Part shown: positions 21,614-30,085 of the stretch, in pieces
How positions within the stretch are numbered: the first letter of the stretch is position 1
Layout of the letters: each line of letters starts with the position of its first letter
Assembly (NCBI RefSeq): GCF_022374935.2
Contig: NZ_CP092430.2
Span: 1,116,001 to 1,180,000, forward strand
Source of the DNA: Mycolicibacter virginiensis
GTDB taxonomy: Bacteria > Actinomycetota > Actinomycetes > Mycobacteriales > Mycobacteriaceae
Reading direction: 5' to 3'
DNA: 64,000 nucleotides
The notes under the pieces: generated by a model
What the model saw: only the letters and a program-made list of their open reading frames with translations
Told to the model about the DNA's origin: nothing
The model's database searches: none
Made by a program: the position numbers and the translations under genes

Positions 21614-23284
21614 TTGAGTACGACAGCCGCGGGGGTGTGGTTCCTGGCGTCGTTGGCGGTGGCGCTGGTAGCGGTGCACCTACCGTTGGGCGACTACATG
21701 TATCGGGTCTATAGCCGTGAAACGCACTCCCGCAGCGAGCGATTCATCTACCGGTCGATCGGGGTCAACCCGGAGTCCGAGCAGACCTGGGCCGGTTACG
21801 CGCGCAGTGTGCTGGCGTTCTCCGCCGTGTGTGTGGTGTTCCTGTTCGTTCTGCAGCTCATCCAGGGCAGACTTCCGCTGCACCTGAATGATCCGGCGAC
21901 ATCGATGACTCCGGGTTTGGCGTGGAACACCGCGGTCAGCTTTGTCACCAACACCAACTGGCAGGCCTATGCCGGCGAGTCGACGCAGGGGCATCTGGTG
22001 CAGATGGCCGGTCTGGCGGTGCAGAACTTCGTCTCCGCCGCGGTCGGCATGGCGGTCGCCGTCGCGTTTGTTCGCGGGTTCGTTGGCCGGCGCGCCGCTG
22101 CGCTGGGCTCATTCTGGGTTGACCTGGTTCGCGGCACGCTGCGGATTCTGTTGCCGATCGCCATCGTCGGCGCGACGGTGTTGATCGCCGGCGGGGTCGT
22201 CCAGAACTTTCACCTCAATGATCAGACAATCGGGACTCTGGCCGGTGCACCGCAGACCATTCCGGGCGGCCCGGTGGCCAGCCAAGAGGTGATCAAGCTA
22301 CTCGGCACCAATGGGGGCGGCTTCTACAACGCCAACTCCGCGCATCCGTTTGAGAATCCGACCGCGTGGACCAACTGGGTCGAGATCTTCCTGCTGGTGG
22401 TCATAGCGTTCTCGCTGCCCCGCACATTCGGTCGAATGGTGGGCAACGCCAAGCAAGGCCACGCGATCGCCGGGGTCATGGCCGTGATCGCCCTCCTCAG
22501 CGTCAGCCTGCTCGGCTGGTCGCAGCTGGCGCATCACGGCACCGTCCCGACGGCCGTGGGGGCCGCGACGGAAGGGATCGAGCAGCGGCTCGGCGTGGCA
22601 GACTCGGCGGTCTTCGCCGCGGCGACCACGCTGACCTCCACTGGCGCTGTGGATTCCACCCACGACTCCTATACCAGTCTGGGTGGCCTGCTGACGATGG
22701 TCGACATGCAGCTTGGGGAGGTCGCCCCCGGCGGTGTCGGATCGGGCCTGTACGGCATCTTGGTTCTCGCGGTGATCACCGTGTTCGTCGCCGGGTTGAT
22801 GGTCGGAAGGACCCCGGAATACCTGGGCAAGAAGATCAGTCCACGCGAGATCAAGCTGGCGGCAAGTTATTTCCTGGTGACCCCAGTGGTGGTGCTGTGC
22901 GGAACGGCCATCTCGATGGCGTTGCCGGGCCCGCGCTCGGCTATGACCAATGCTGGACCGCACGGACTCTCCGAAGTGCTCTACGCGTTCACCTCCGCGG
23001 CCAACAACAACGGTTCCGCGTTCGCGGGCTTGGCAGCCGACGGGACGTGGTACGAGACCGCGCTGGGGGTGGCGATGCTCATCGGCAGGTATCTGCCGAT
23101 GATCTTGGTGCTTGCACTTGCCGGGGCGTTCGCTGCACAGGGGCAGACACCGCAATCCGTTGGCACACTGCCCACCCATAAACCCCAATTCGTCGGCATG
23201 GTCGTCGGGGTGACACTCATTCTGGTCGCCCTGACCTTCCTGCCGGCACTGGCCTTGGGGCCACTCGCTGAAGGGCTGCATTGA
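21614..23284 (+). CDS. kdpA: K+-transporting ATPase subunit KdpA
   Basis: The K+-translocating, channel-like subunit of the high-affinity Kdp pump. The 556-residue multi-span protein keeps the selectivity-filter-like segments, including [12 protein letters not shown] near 112, [20 protein letters not shown] near 230 and [12 protein letters not shown] near 460. It begins at TTG 21614 directly after kdpF (MSTTAAG with N-formyl initiator). The sequence appears intact, in contrast to kdpB downstream. Confidence 0.95.
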   Translation: MSTTAAGVWFLASLAVALVAVHLPLGDYMYRVYSRETHSRSERFIYRSIGVNPESEQTWAGYARSVLAFSAVCVVFLFVLQLIQGRLPLHLNDPATSMTPGLAWNTAVSFVTNTNWQAYAGESTQGHLVQMAGLAVQNFVSAAVGMAVAVAFVRGFVGRRAAALGSFWVDLVRGTLRILLPIAIVGATVLIAGGVVQNFHLNDQTIGTLAGAPQTIPGGPVASQEVIKLLGTNGGGFYNANSAHPFENPTAWTNWVEIFLLVVIAFSLPRTFGRMVGNAKQGHAIAGVMAVIALLSVSLLGWSQLAHHGTVPTAVGAATEGIEQRLGVADSAVFAAATTLTSTGAVDSTHDSYTSLGGLLTMVDMQLGEVAPGGVGSGLYGILVLAVITVFVAGLMVGRTPEYLGKKISPREIKLAASYFLVTPVVVLCGTAISMALPGPRSAMTNAGPHGLSEVLYAFTSAANNNGSAFAGLAADGTWYETALGVAMLIGRYLPMILVLALAGAFAAQGQTPQSVGTLPTHKPQFVGMVVGVTLILVALTFLPALALGPLAEGLH

Positions 23285-23285
23285 A

Positions 23286-25416
23286 ATGCGCTCGGCCACA
23301 ACTGTCTCGCAACCGTCGGCGCTCACCGGTCAGCGGCGGGTGTCCGGCGGGCTGCTCGACCCCGCCCTGCTGCTGGCGTCACTACCCGCGGCGTTGCGCA
23401 AGCTCGACCCCCGCAGCCTGTGGCGTAACCCGGTGATGCTGATCGTCGAGGTCGGCGCGGTGTGGTCCACGATGCTGGCCATCGGTGAGCCGACGTGGTT
23501 CGGCGGGCTGATCGTGTGCTGGTTGTGGCTGACCGTGGTCATTGCCAATCTGGCCGAGGCGGTCGCCGAAGGCCGCGGGAAGGCGCAGGCCGACGCGTTG
23601 CGAAAGTCCAAGTCCGACACCGTCGCACGCCGGATACGCGGCTGGACGCCCAACACGCCCGGCATCGAAGAACCGGTTGCGGCTCCGCTGCTGCAACGCG
23701 GCGACTTCGTCGTCGTCGAAGCGGGACAGATCATCCCCGGCGACGGCGACGTGGTGGAGGGCATCGCGTCGGTGGACGAATCGGCGATCACCGGGGAATC
23801 GGCGCCGGTCCGGCGGCGACCGTTCCGCGGTCACCGGTGGGACCCTGGTGTTGTCGGACCGGATCGTCGTCCGAATCACTCAGAAGCCAGGGCAGAGCTT
23901 TGTCGATCGGATGATCGCCCTGGTTGAGGGCGCCAACCGGCAGAAGACTCCGAACGAGATCGCGCTGAACATCTTGCTGGCCGCGCTGACCCTGATCTTC
24001 GTGGTGGCGGTCGCAACGCTGCAGCCGTTGGCGATATATTCCAAGGCCAGCAACCCGGGCGTCGCAGACACGTCGGCGCTCGACGGCAACGGTGTCACCG
24101 GCATCGTCTTGGTGGCACTGCTGGTCTGTCTGATCCCCACCACGATCGGTGCGCTGTTGTCGGCCATCGGCATTGCCGGCATGGACCGGCTGGTGCAGCG
24201 CAATGTGCTCGCCATGTCCGGCCGGGCAGTCGAGGCCGCCGGTGACGTCAACACGCTGCTGCTGGACAAGACCGGCACGATCACGCTGGGCAACCGGCAG
24301 GCATCGGAATTCCTCCCGATCTCCGGGGTGACCGCCGCCGAACTGGCCGATGCCGCTCAACTGTCCAGCCTTGCCGACGAAACCCCCGAAGGCCGCTCCA
24401 TCGTGGTCTACGCCAAGGAGGCCTATGGGCTGCGAACCCGGACGCCGGGCGAGCTCACGGCAGCGTCTTGGATCGAGTTCTCCGCGGTGACCCGGATGTC
24501 CGGGGTCGACATCAGCGGGCGCCAATTGCGCAAGGGCGCCGCCAATTCCGTCAGTGACTGGGTGCGCGGACACGGCGGTGACATCCCGGCAGAGCTCGGC
24601 CGGATCGTCGACGGCATCAGCGCCGCCGGCGGAACGCCGTTGGTGGTTGGTGAAGTGCTCGTCGGCGGACCCGCCGCGGTGCTCGGTGTGATCCACCTGC
24701 GGGACGTGGTGAAGCAGGGTATGCGTGAGCGGTTCGACGCGATGCGCCGGATGGGTATCCGGACCGTGATGATCACCGGCGACAATCCGTTGACCGCCAA
24801 GGCGATTGCCGACGAGGCCGGGGTCGACGACTTCCTCGCCGAAGCCACCCCCGAAGACAAGCTGATGCTGATCAAACGTGAGCAGCAGGGTGGACGACTG
24901 GTAGCGATGACCGGCGACGGAACCAACGACGCACCGGCGCTGGCGCAGGCCGACGTCGGGGTGGCGATGAACACCGGCACCAGCGCCGCCAAGGAAGCCG
25001 GCAACATGGTGGACCTGGACTCCGACCCCACCAAGCTCATCGAGATCGTGGAAATCGGCAAACAGCTGCTGATCACCCGAGGCGCCCTGACCACCTTCTC
25101 GATCGCCAACGACGTCGCCAAGTATTTCGCGATCATCCCAGCGCTTTTCGTAACGATCTTCCCCGGTCTGGGTCTGCTCAACGTGATGAGGTTGCACAGC
25201 CCGCAGTCGGCGATCCTGTCGGCGGTGGTCTTCAATGCGCTGGTGATCGCGGCGCTGATTCCGCTCGCGTTGCGCGGGGTTCGCTACGTTCCGGGCAGCG
25301 CGTCGAAGTTGCTCAGCCGAAACCTCGCTGTCTACGGCCTGGGCGGGATCGTGGCCCCCTTCATCGGGATCAAGCTCATCGACCTGCTGGTTCAATTGCT
25401 GCCGGGGATGGCGTGA
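23286..25416 (+). pseudogene. kdpB: KdpB P-type ATPase, frameshifted
   Basis: Catalytic subunit of the Kdp K+ pump. The first frame (from ATG 23286) is normal through the transmembrane start and the actuator motif ITGESAPV near 23820, then runs out of family sequence. KdpB continues in the next frame from [11 protein letters not shown], with the phosphorylation motif [11 protein letters not shown] near 24270, [18 protein letters not shown] and [11 protein letters not shown], ending at 25416. Compared with the usual ...[17 protein letters not shown]..., about 11 bases (the IRE codons plus two) are missing at the junction near 23815-23822. Both halves are otherwise well conserved, so the lesion is recent, or an assembly error. 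Confidence 0.85.
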
Positions 25417-25417
25417 C

Positions 25418-26320
25418 ATGAGATCTGCGGGCTTGATTCGGGGTCACTGGGCCGCGCTGCGTGCCCTGCTCGTTTTCACCGTTGTGCTCGGCGTCGGCTA
25501 CCCGGTTTTGGTCTGGCTGGTGGCGCAGATCCCGGGCCTGCACGGACGTGCAGAGGGTTCATTGATCACCGACGCCGCTGGTCGACCGGTCGCAAGCGCA
25601 CTGATCGGGCAATCGTTCACCGACGCTGCGGGCCGGCCACTCCCGCAGTATTTTCAGGGCAGGCCGTCGGGGGCGGGAATCGGCTACGACGCCTTGGCCA
25701 GCGGAGCGAGCAATCTGGGCCCGGAGAGCATCGTCGACATGCCCGATCGGCCGAGCCTGCTCACCCAGGTCTGCGCCCGCAGTGTGGAAGTTGCCCAGAC
25801 CGAGGGCCTGGCAGTCGGGGCAGGAGGGCGGCCGTTCTGCACTGCCGGTGGGCGGGGCGCGGTGCTGGCCGTGTTCGGCCCGCGCGGCCCCAACGGCACC
25901 GTCGCCCGCCCGACCCGTGTGGTCAGCGTCAACGAGCCGTGTGCCCCCGGGAGTGCGCAGTTTGTGTCCGGCTATCGCGGCGTTCGGGTGGAATGTGCCC
26001 GGCCAGGCGAGGATTACTCGGCCGGCCAGATCGTCCCGATCCGGGGCGCCGCGGCCGAGCACCCGCGGGTTCCCGCCGACGCCGTCACCGCCAGCGGCAG
26101 CGGCCTGGACCCCGATATCTCACCGGCCTACGCCGAGCTCCAAGTCGACCGGGTCGCGAAGGCCCGGGGGATTCCCGCCGAACAGGTCCGCGCCGTGCTC
26201 CGTGCGCACCGGAGCGGGCGACTGCTCGGGTTCCTCGGTGAGACCCGCGTCAACGTGGTCGCGGTGAACTTGGAACTCGACCACGAGCATCCTGTTCCCG
26301 GCTGCTGTTTCGATGGATGA
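25418..26320 (+). CDS. kdpC: K+-transporting ATPase subunit KdpC, long form
   Basis: Accessory subunit anchored by one N-terminal helix (LLVFTVVLGVGYPVLVWLVA). Family motifs are present: SALIGQSFT near 62, YFQGRPS, GASNLGPES near 92 and, near the C-terminus, ASGSGLDPDISPAYAELQVDRVA. At 300 residues it is about 100 longer than the E. coli type, because a Gly/Cys-containing insert lies between about residues 115 and 215; actinobacterial KdpC proteins often carry one. It starts two bases after kdpB and overlaps the kdpD start by eight bases. Confidence 0.92.
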   Translation: MRSAGLIRGHWAALRALLVFTVVLGVGYPVLVWLVAQIPGLHGRAEGSLITDAAGRPVASALIGQSFTDAAGRPLPQYFQGRPSGAGIGYDALASGASNLGPESIVDMPDRPSLLTQVCARSVEVAQTEGLAVGAGGRPFCTAGGRGAVLAVFGPRGPNGTVARPTRVVSVNEPCAPGSAQFVSGYRGVRVECARPGEDYSAGQIVPIRGAAAEHPRVPADAVTASGSGLDPDISPAYAELQVDRVAKARGIPAEQVRAVLRAHRSGRLLGFLGETRVNVVAVNLELDHEHPVPGCCFDG

Positions 26321-28865
26321 TTCTCCGGTGAGTGCTTATAGCTCGCGCGGACGACGCGGGGAGTTGCGCATCTATCTGGGTGCGGCCCCCGGCGTCGGCA
26401 AGACATACGCGATGCTCGGCGAGGCCCACCGGCGCTTGGGCCGCGGCACCGACCTGGTGGCCGCTGTGATCGAGACGCACGGTCGGGTAAAGACAGCGGA
26501 ACTGCTGCAGGGCATCGAGGTGGTCCCGCCGCGCCTGATCGACTATCGGGGAAGGCGTTTCCCCGAGCTCGACGTGCCAGCGGTGCTGGCACGTCGACCG
26601 CAGGTGGTGCTCGTCGACGAGTTGGCCCATACCAACACGCCGGGCAGCGTGAACCACAAGAGGTGGCAGGACGTCGAGGAATTGCTCGCTGCGGGGATCA
26701 CGGTGATCTCTACGGTCAACGTGCAACATCTGGAGAGCCTCAACGACGTCGTCGCGCAGATCACGGGGGTCGAACAGCAGGAGACGGTGCCGGATTCGTT
26801 CGTCCGTCAGGCGTCGCAGATCGAGCTCGTCGACATCGCTCCGGAGGCGCTTCGCCGAAGGCTCGCCCACGGCAACGTCTATGCGCCGGAGAAGGTCGAC
26901 GCAGCGTTGTCCAACTACTTTCGAAGTGGAAATCTCACCGCGCTACGGGAATTGGCGCTGTTATGGGTGGCCGACCAAGTGGACGCCACGCTGGCGAAGT
27001 ACCGCGCAGACAAGAGGATCACCGCCACTTGGGAAGCCCGCGAGCGGGTGGTGGTGGCCGTCACCGGCGGCCCGGAGTCGGAGACGCTGGTACGGCGCGC
27101 CTCGCGGATCGCATCGAAGTCCAGCGCCGAATTGCTGGCGCTTCATGTGCTGGCCGGCGACGGTCACTCGGCTGTACCCACTGCGCGGATGGGAAAGATT
27201 CGTGAGCTGGCGGTCAGTCTCGGTGCGTCCCTGCACATCGTCGTCGGCGACGACGTGCCGACCGCGCTGCTGGATTTCGCCCGGGAAGTCAACGCGACCC
27301 AGCTTGTGCTCGGCACGTCGCGGCGGTCCCGCTGGGCGCAGTTGTTCGACGAGGGCATCGGCCCGGCGGTGGTGCGGCGGTCCGGCAAGATCGATGTACA
27401 CATCGTGACTCATGAAGAGTCCAAGCAAGTTTCCCGATTCGCACCGATTTCACCGCGGCAGCGGCGTGTGCTGCCGTGGCTGGCGGCGGTGCTCGTGCCG
27501 TCCGCGGTCTGCGCGATCACCGCGACATGGCTGGATCCGGTGCTGCGCCTCGGTGGCGAGAGTGCACTGTTCTTCGTCAGCGTGCTGGCGGTGGCCCTGC
27601 TCGGCGGCGTGGCCCCAGCAATACTTTCAGCGCTGATATCCGGTCTGCTGCTCAATTACTTCCTGATCGACCCCCGGCACAGTTTCACCATCGCTGAGAC
27701 CGATTCGGCGGTTACTGAGATCGTGCTGCTGTTGGTGGCGGTTGCGGTGTCGGTGCTCGTGGATCGCGCCGCCGAACGCGCCCGGGAAGCCGGGCGTGCA
27801 TCCCAGGAGGCCGAGTTACTGGCTCTGTTCGCCGGCTCCGTACTGCGGGGCGCCGACCTCGAGACGCTGCTGGAACGCGTCCGGGAGACGTATTCCCTGC
27901 GGGCGGTGAGCATCCTGCGGAGATCCACGATCGACGGCCAGCAGGCCGGCCAAACGGTGATCGCGGCAGCGGGCAACGACCCGTGTACGAGTGTCGACGC
28001 TGCGGACACCGCCATCGACGTCGGCGACGACGAGTTCTGGATGCTGATTGCCGGCCGACAGTTGGCGGCGCGTGATCGACGCGTGCTGTCCGCAGTGGCC
28101 AAACAGGCGGCCGGATTGGTCAGGCAACGTGAGCTGACCGACGAGGCAAGTCGATCCGAAGCTGTCATGCGAGCCGATGAGCTGCGCCGCTCGCTGCTGT
28201 CAGCGGTCAGCCACGATCTGCGTACACCGCTCGCCGCGGCGAAGGCTGCGGCGTCGAGTCTGCGCGCCGACGACGTCGGGTTCTCGCCGCAGGACACCAG
28301 CGAATTGCTGGCCACGGTGGAGGAGTCGATCGACCAACTCACCGCTCTGGTCGGCAACCTCCTCGATTCATCCCGGTTGGCCGCCGGAGTGGTACACCCC
28401 GAGCTGGGCCGGGTGTACCTGGACGAAGCCGTGCAACGGGCTCTGGTCAGCATTGGCAGGGGTAACACCGGCTTCTTCCGCTCCGGCATCGACCGCGTCA
28501 AAGTCGACGTCGGCGACGAGGTGGCGCTGGCCGACGCCGGACTGCTGGAACGGGTGCTGGCAAATCTCCTGGACAACGCTTTGCGCTATGCCCCCGATGG
28601 CCCGATCCGGGTCAGTGCGTGTCAGGTCGGTGATCGGGTTCTGATCAACGTCGCCGATCAGGGGCGTGGCCTACCGCCGGGCGGGGAGCGCCTGTTCGAG
28701 CCGTTTCAGCGGATCGGCGATCAGAACAACACCACCGGGATCGGGCTGGGCTTATCGGTAGCACGCGGGTTCGTCGAGTCGATGGGCGGAACGGTCTCCG
28801 CCACGGAGACGCCGGGAGGCGGCCTCACCATGGTGGTGGATCTGGCCGCGCCCCCAGCGACGTGA
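26313..28865 (+). CDS. kdpD: Sensor histidine kinase KdpD (first copy)
   Basis: Senses K+ or turgor state and phosphorylates KdpE. Domains in order: KdpD N-terminal nucleotide-binding domain with Walker A GAAPGVGKT near residue 31 and VDELAHTNTPGS; a USP-like domain with VLGTSRRSRW near 340; four hydrophobic helices at about 385-490; a GAF-like region; HisKA with AVSHDLRTPLAA near 632; and HATPase with NLLDNALRYAP, DQGRGLPPG and GIGLGLSVARG. Length 850. The last eight bases of kdpC overlap its start. No kdpE follows it; the only kdpE is on the opposite strand with the second kdpD. Confidence 0.93.
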   Translation: MDDSPVSAYSSRGRRGELRIYLGAAPGVGKTYAMLGEAHRRLGRGTDLVAAVIETHGRVKTAELLQGIEVVPPRLIDYRGRRFPELDVPAVLARRPQVVLVDELAHTNTPGSVNHKRWQDVEELLAAGITVISTVNVQHLESLNDVVAQITGVEQQETVPDSFVRQASQIELVDIAPEALRRRLAHGNVYAPEKVDAALSNYFRSGNLTALRELALLWVADQVDATLAKYRADKRITATWEARERVVVAVTGGPESETLVRRASRIASKSSAELLALHVLAGDGHSAVPTARMGKIRELAVSLGASLHIVVGDDVPTALLDFAREVNATQLVLGTSRRSRWAQLFDEGIGPAVVRRSGKIDVHIVTHEESKQVSRFAPISPRQRRVLPWLAAVLVPSAVCAITATWLDPVLRLGGESALFFVSVLAVALLGGVAPAILSALISGLLLNYFLIDPRHSFTIAETDSAVTEIVLLLVAVAVSVLVDRAAERAREAGRASQEAELLALFAGSVLRGADLETLLERVRETYSLRAVSILRRSTIDGQQAGQTVIAAAGNDPCTSVDAADTAIDVGDDEFWMLIAGRQLAARDRRVLSAVAKQAAGLVRQRELTDEASRSEAVMRADELRRSLLSAVSHDLRTPLAAAKAAASSLRADDVGFSPQDTSELLATVEESIDQLTALVGNLLDSSRLAAGVVHPELGRVYLDEAVQRALVSIGRGNTGFFRSGIDRVKVDVGDEVALADAGLLERVLANLLDNALRYAPDGPIRVSACQVGDRVLINVADQGRGLPPGGERLFEPFQRIGDQNNTTGIGLGLSVARGFVESMGGTVSATETPGGGLTMVVDLAAPPAT

Positions 28866-28875
28866 CTATGACGCG

Positions 28876-29334
28876 TTATGCGTGCTTCCAGACAACCTTG
28901 TCGATTCCGGCGGCGTCGCGGTAGACGACGCTGTCGGGCGCGGTGCCGTTCTTGACATCGAAGTAGAGCCGCCCGCTGGTCTGGCTGCCTGCGGCGATCG
29001 GCCCGTTGGGCAGGCCGTCGACCTCATTGCCCTTCATCACCGCGAACGTTGAGCTGTTGACGGCGCGTGCGTTGAAGTCAGCGATGTTCGGAGTGGGCGA
29101 ACCGCTTACCGCCCGGGCCGTCACATCCGAGTACCAAATGCCGTCGTTGTGCCCGCTGGGTTGCAGGTCGTTGACGGTGTAGGCGATGGCCCCACCCGGG
29201 CTCTGAATCTCTTGGGTTTGACCGAATCCGACCACCGTCGGGTCCGCAGAAGCCGGTGCCACCGCAAGCATTCCGGCCGTCGTGAGGCCGGCCGCTGCTA
29301 CTGCCGCCTTCTTGGCGATCTGGGAGAACATCAC
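28876..29334 (-). CDS. MPT63-like secreted immunogenic protein (DUF1942)
   Basis: Small exported beta-sandwich protein of the MPT63/MPB63 family, abundant in culture filtrates of mycobacteria; biochemical role unknown. The signal peptide ends APASA near residue 30. Family-like segments follow: AYTVNDLQPS, ATVNA-equivalent VTARAVSGSPTPNIADFNAR near 70, and IAAGSQTSGRLYFDV near 115. Start GTG 29334 has AAGGAG seven bases upstream; ATG 29331 is the alternative. It is tucked between the convergent kdpD copy on plus and kdpE on minus, so it is an insertion into the Kdp locus. Confidence 0.85.
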   Translation of the reverse strand: MMFSQIAKKAAVAAAGLTTAGMLAVAPASADPTVVGFGQTQEIQSPGGAIAYTVNDLQPSGHNDGIWYSDVTARAVSGSPTPNIADFNARAVNSSTFAVMKGNEVDGLPNGPIAAGSQTSGRLYFDVKNGTAPDSVVYRDAAGIDKVVWKHA

Positions 29335-29401
29335 GGTAAAACTCCTTCCGCTAGGTTCTCCCAGGCATATCCGCGCCGGCGGATTTCAAAACCTCAAAAA
29401 A

Positions 29402-30085
29402 TCACACTTCGAATCGATAGCCCATCCCTGCCTCGGTGAGCAGGTGTTTGGGGTTCGACGGATCGTTCTCGAGTTTGCGACGCAACTGCGCCAGATAGAC
29501 CCGAAGATATTGAGTTTCCTTTGCGTATGCCGGGCCCCAAACCTGGGTGAGTAACTCGTCACGGCCGACCAGCTTTCCCCGGTTTCGCACCAGCATCTCC
29601 AGCATGCCCCATTCGGTGGGAGTCAGATGAACCTCGCCGCCGTTCTTGGTGACTTTCTTGGCTGCCAGATCCACTGTGAACGAAGCGGTCTCCACGATTG
29701 GCTGGTCGGTTTCGGCGGTCGCGGCGTTGCGTCGTGCGGCGGCGCGCAACCGAGCCAGGAATTCGTCCATTCCGAATGGTTTGGTCACGTAGTCGTCGGC
29801 ACCGGCGTCGAGCGCCTCCACCTTGTCGGCCGAGTCGGTGCGAGCGGACAGCACGATCACCGGCACGGTCAGCCAGCCCCGCAGTCCGGCGAGCACCTCG
29901 ATGCCGGAGATGTCGGGCAGCCCCAGATCGAGGATCACCACGTCGGGGCGTTGCTCGGCGGCGGCACGCAGGGCACCGGCGCCGGTCGCCGCGGTGACGA
30001 CTTCGTAGCCGCGCACTGACAGGTTGATCTTCAGTGCGCGCAGAATCTGCGGCTCGTCGTCGACTACCAGGACTCGTGTGCTCAT
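29402..30085 (-). CDS. kdpE: Response regulator KdpE
   Basis: OmpR-family regulator of kdp transcription. The receiver domain has the acidic pocket VVDDEP near residue 8, phosphoacceptor Asp in VVILDLGLPD near 53 and the conserved Lys in DYVTKPFG near 104. The winged-helix DNA-binding domain covers about 130-227 (LTPTEWGMLEMLVRNRGKLV, YLRVYLAQLRRKLE). ATG 30085 overlaps the kdpD stop as TGATG, so the pair is coupled. It is on the strand opposite the kdpFABC operon and about 8 kb away from its promoter. Confidence 0.95.
   Translation of the reverse strand: MSTRVLVVDDEPQILRALKINLSVRGYEVVTAATGAGALRAAAEQRPDVVILDLGLPDISGIEVLAGLRGWLTVPVIVLSARTDSADKVEALDAGADDYVTKPFGMDEFLARLRAAARRNAATAETDQPIVETASFTVDLAAKKVTKNGGEVHLTPTEWGMLEMLVRNRGKLVGRDELLTQVWGPAYAKETQYLRVYLAQLRRKLENDPSNPKHLLTEAGMGYRFEV

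Noticed and set aside
23788..25419. Minus-strand open frame of 543 codons opposite kdpB
   Set aside because: Antisense shadow of the strongly conserved KdpB sequence; no family resemblance.
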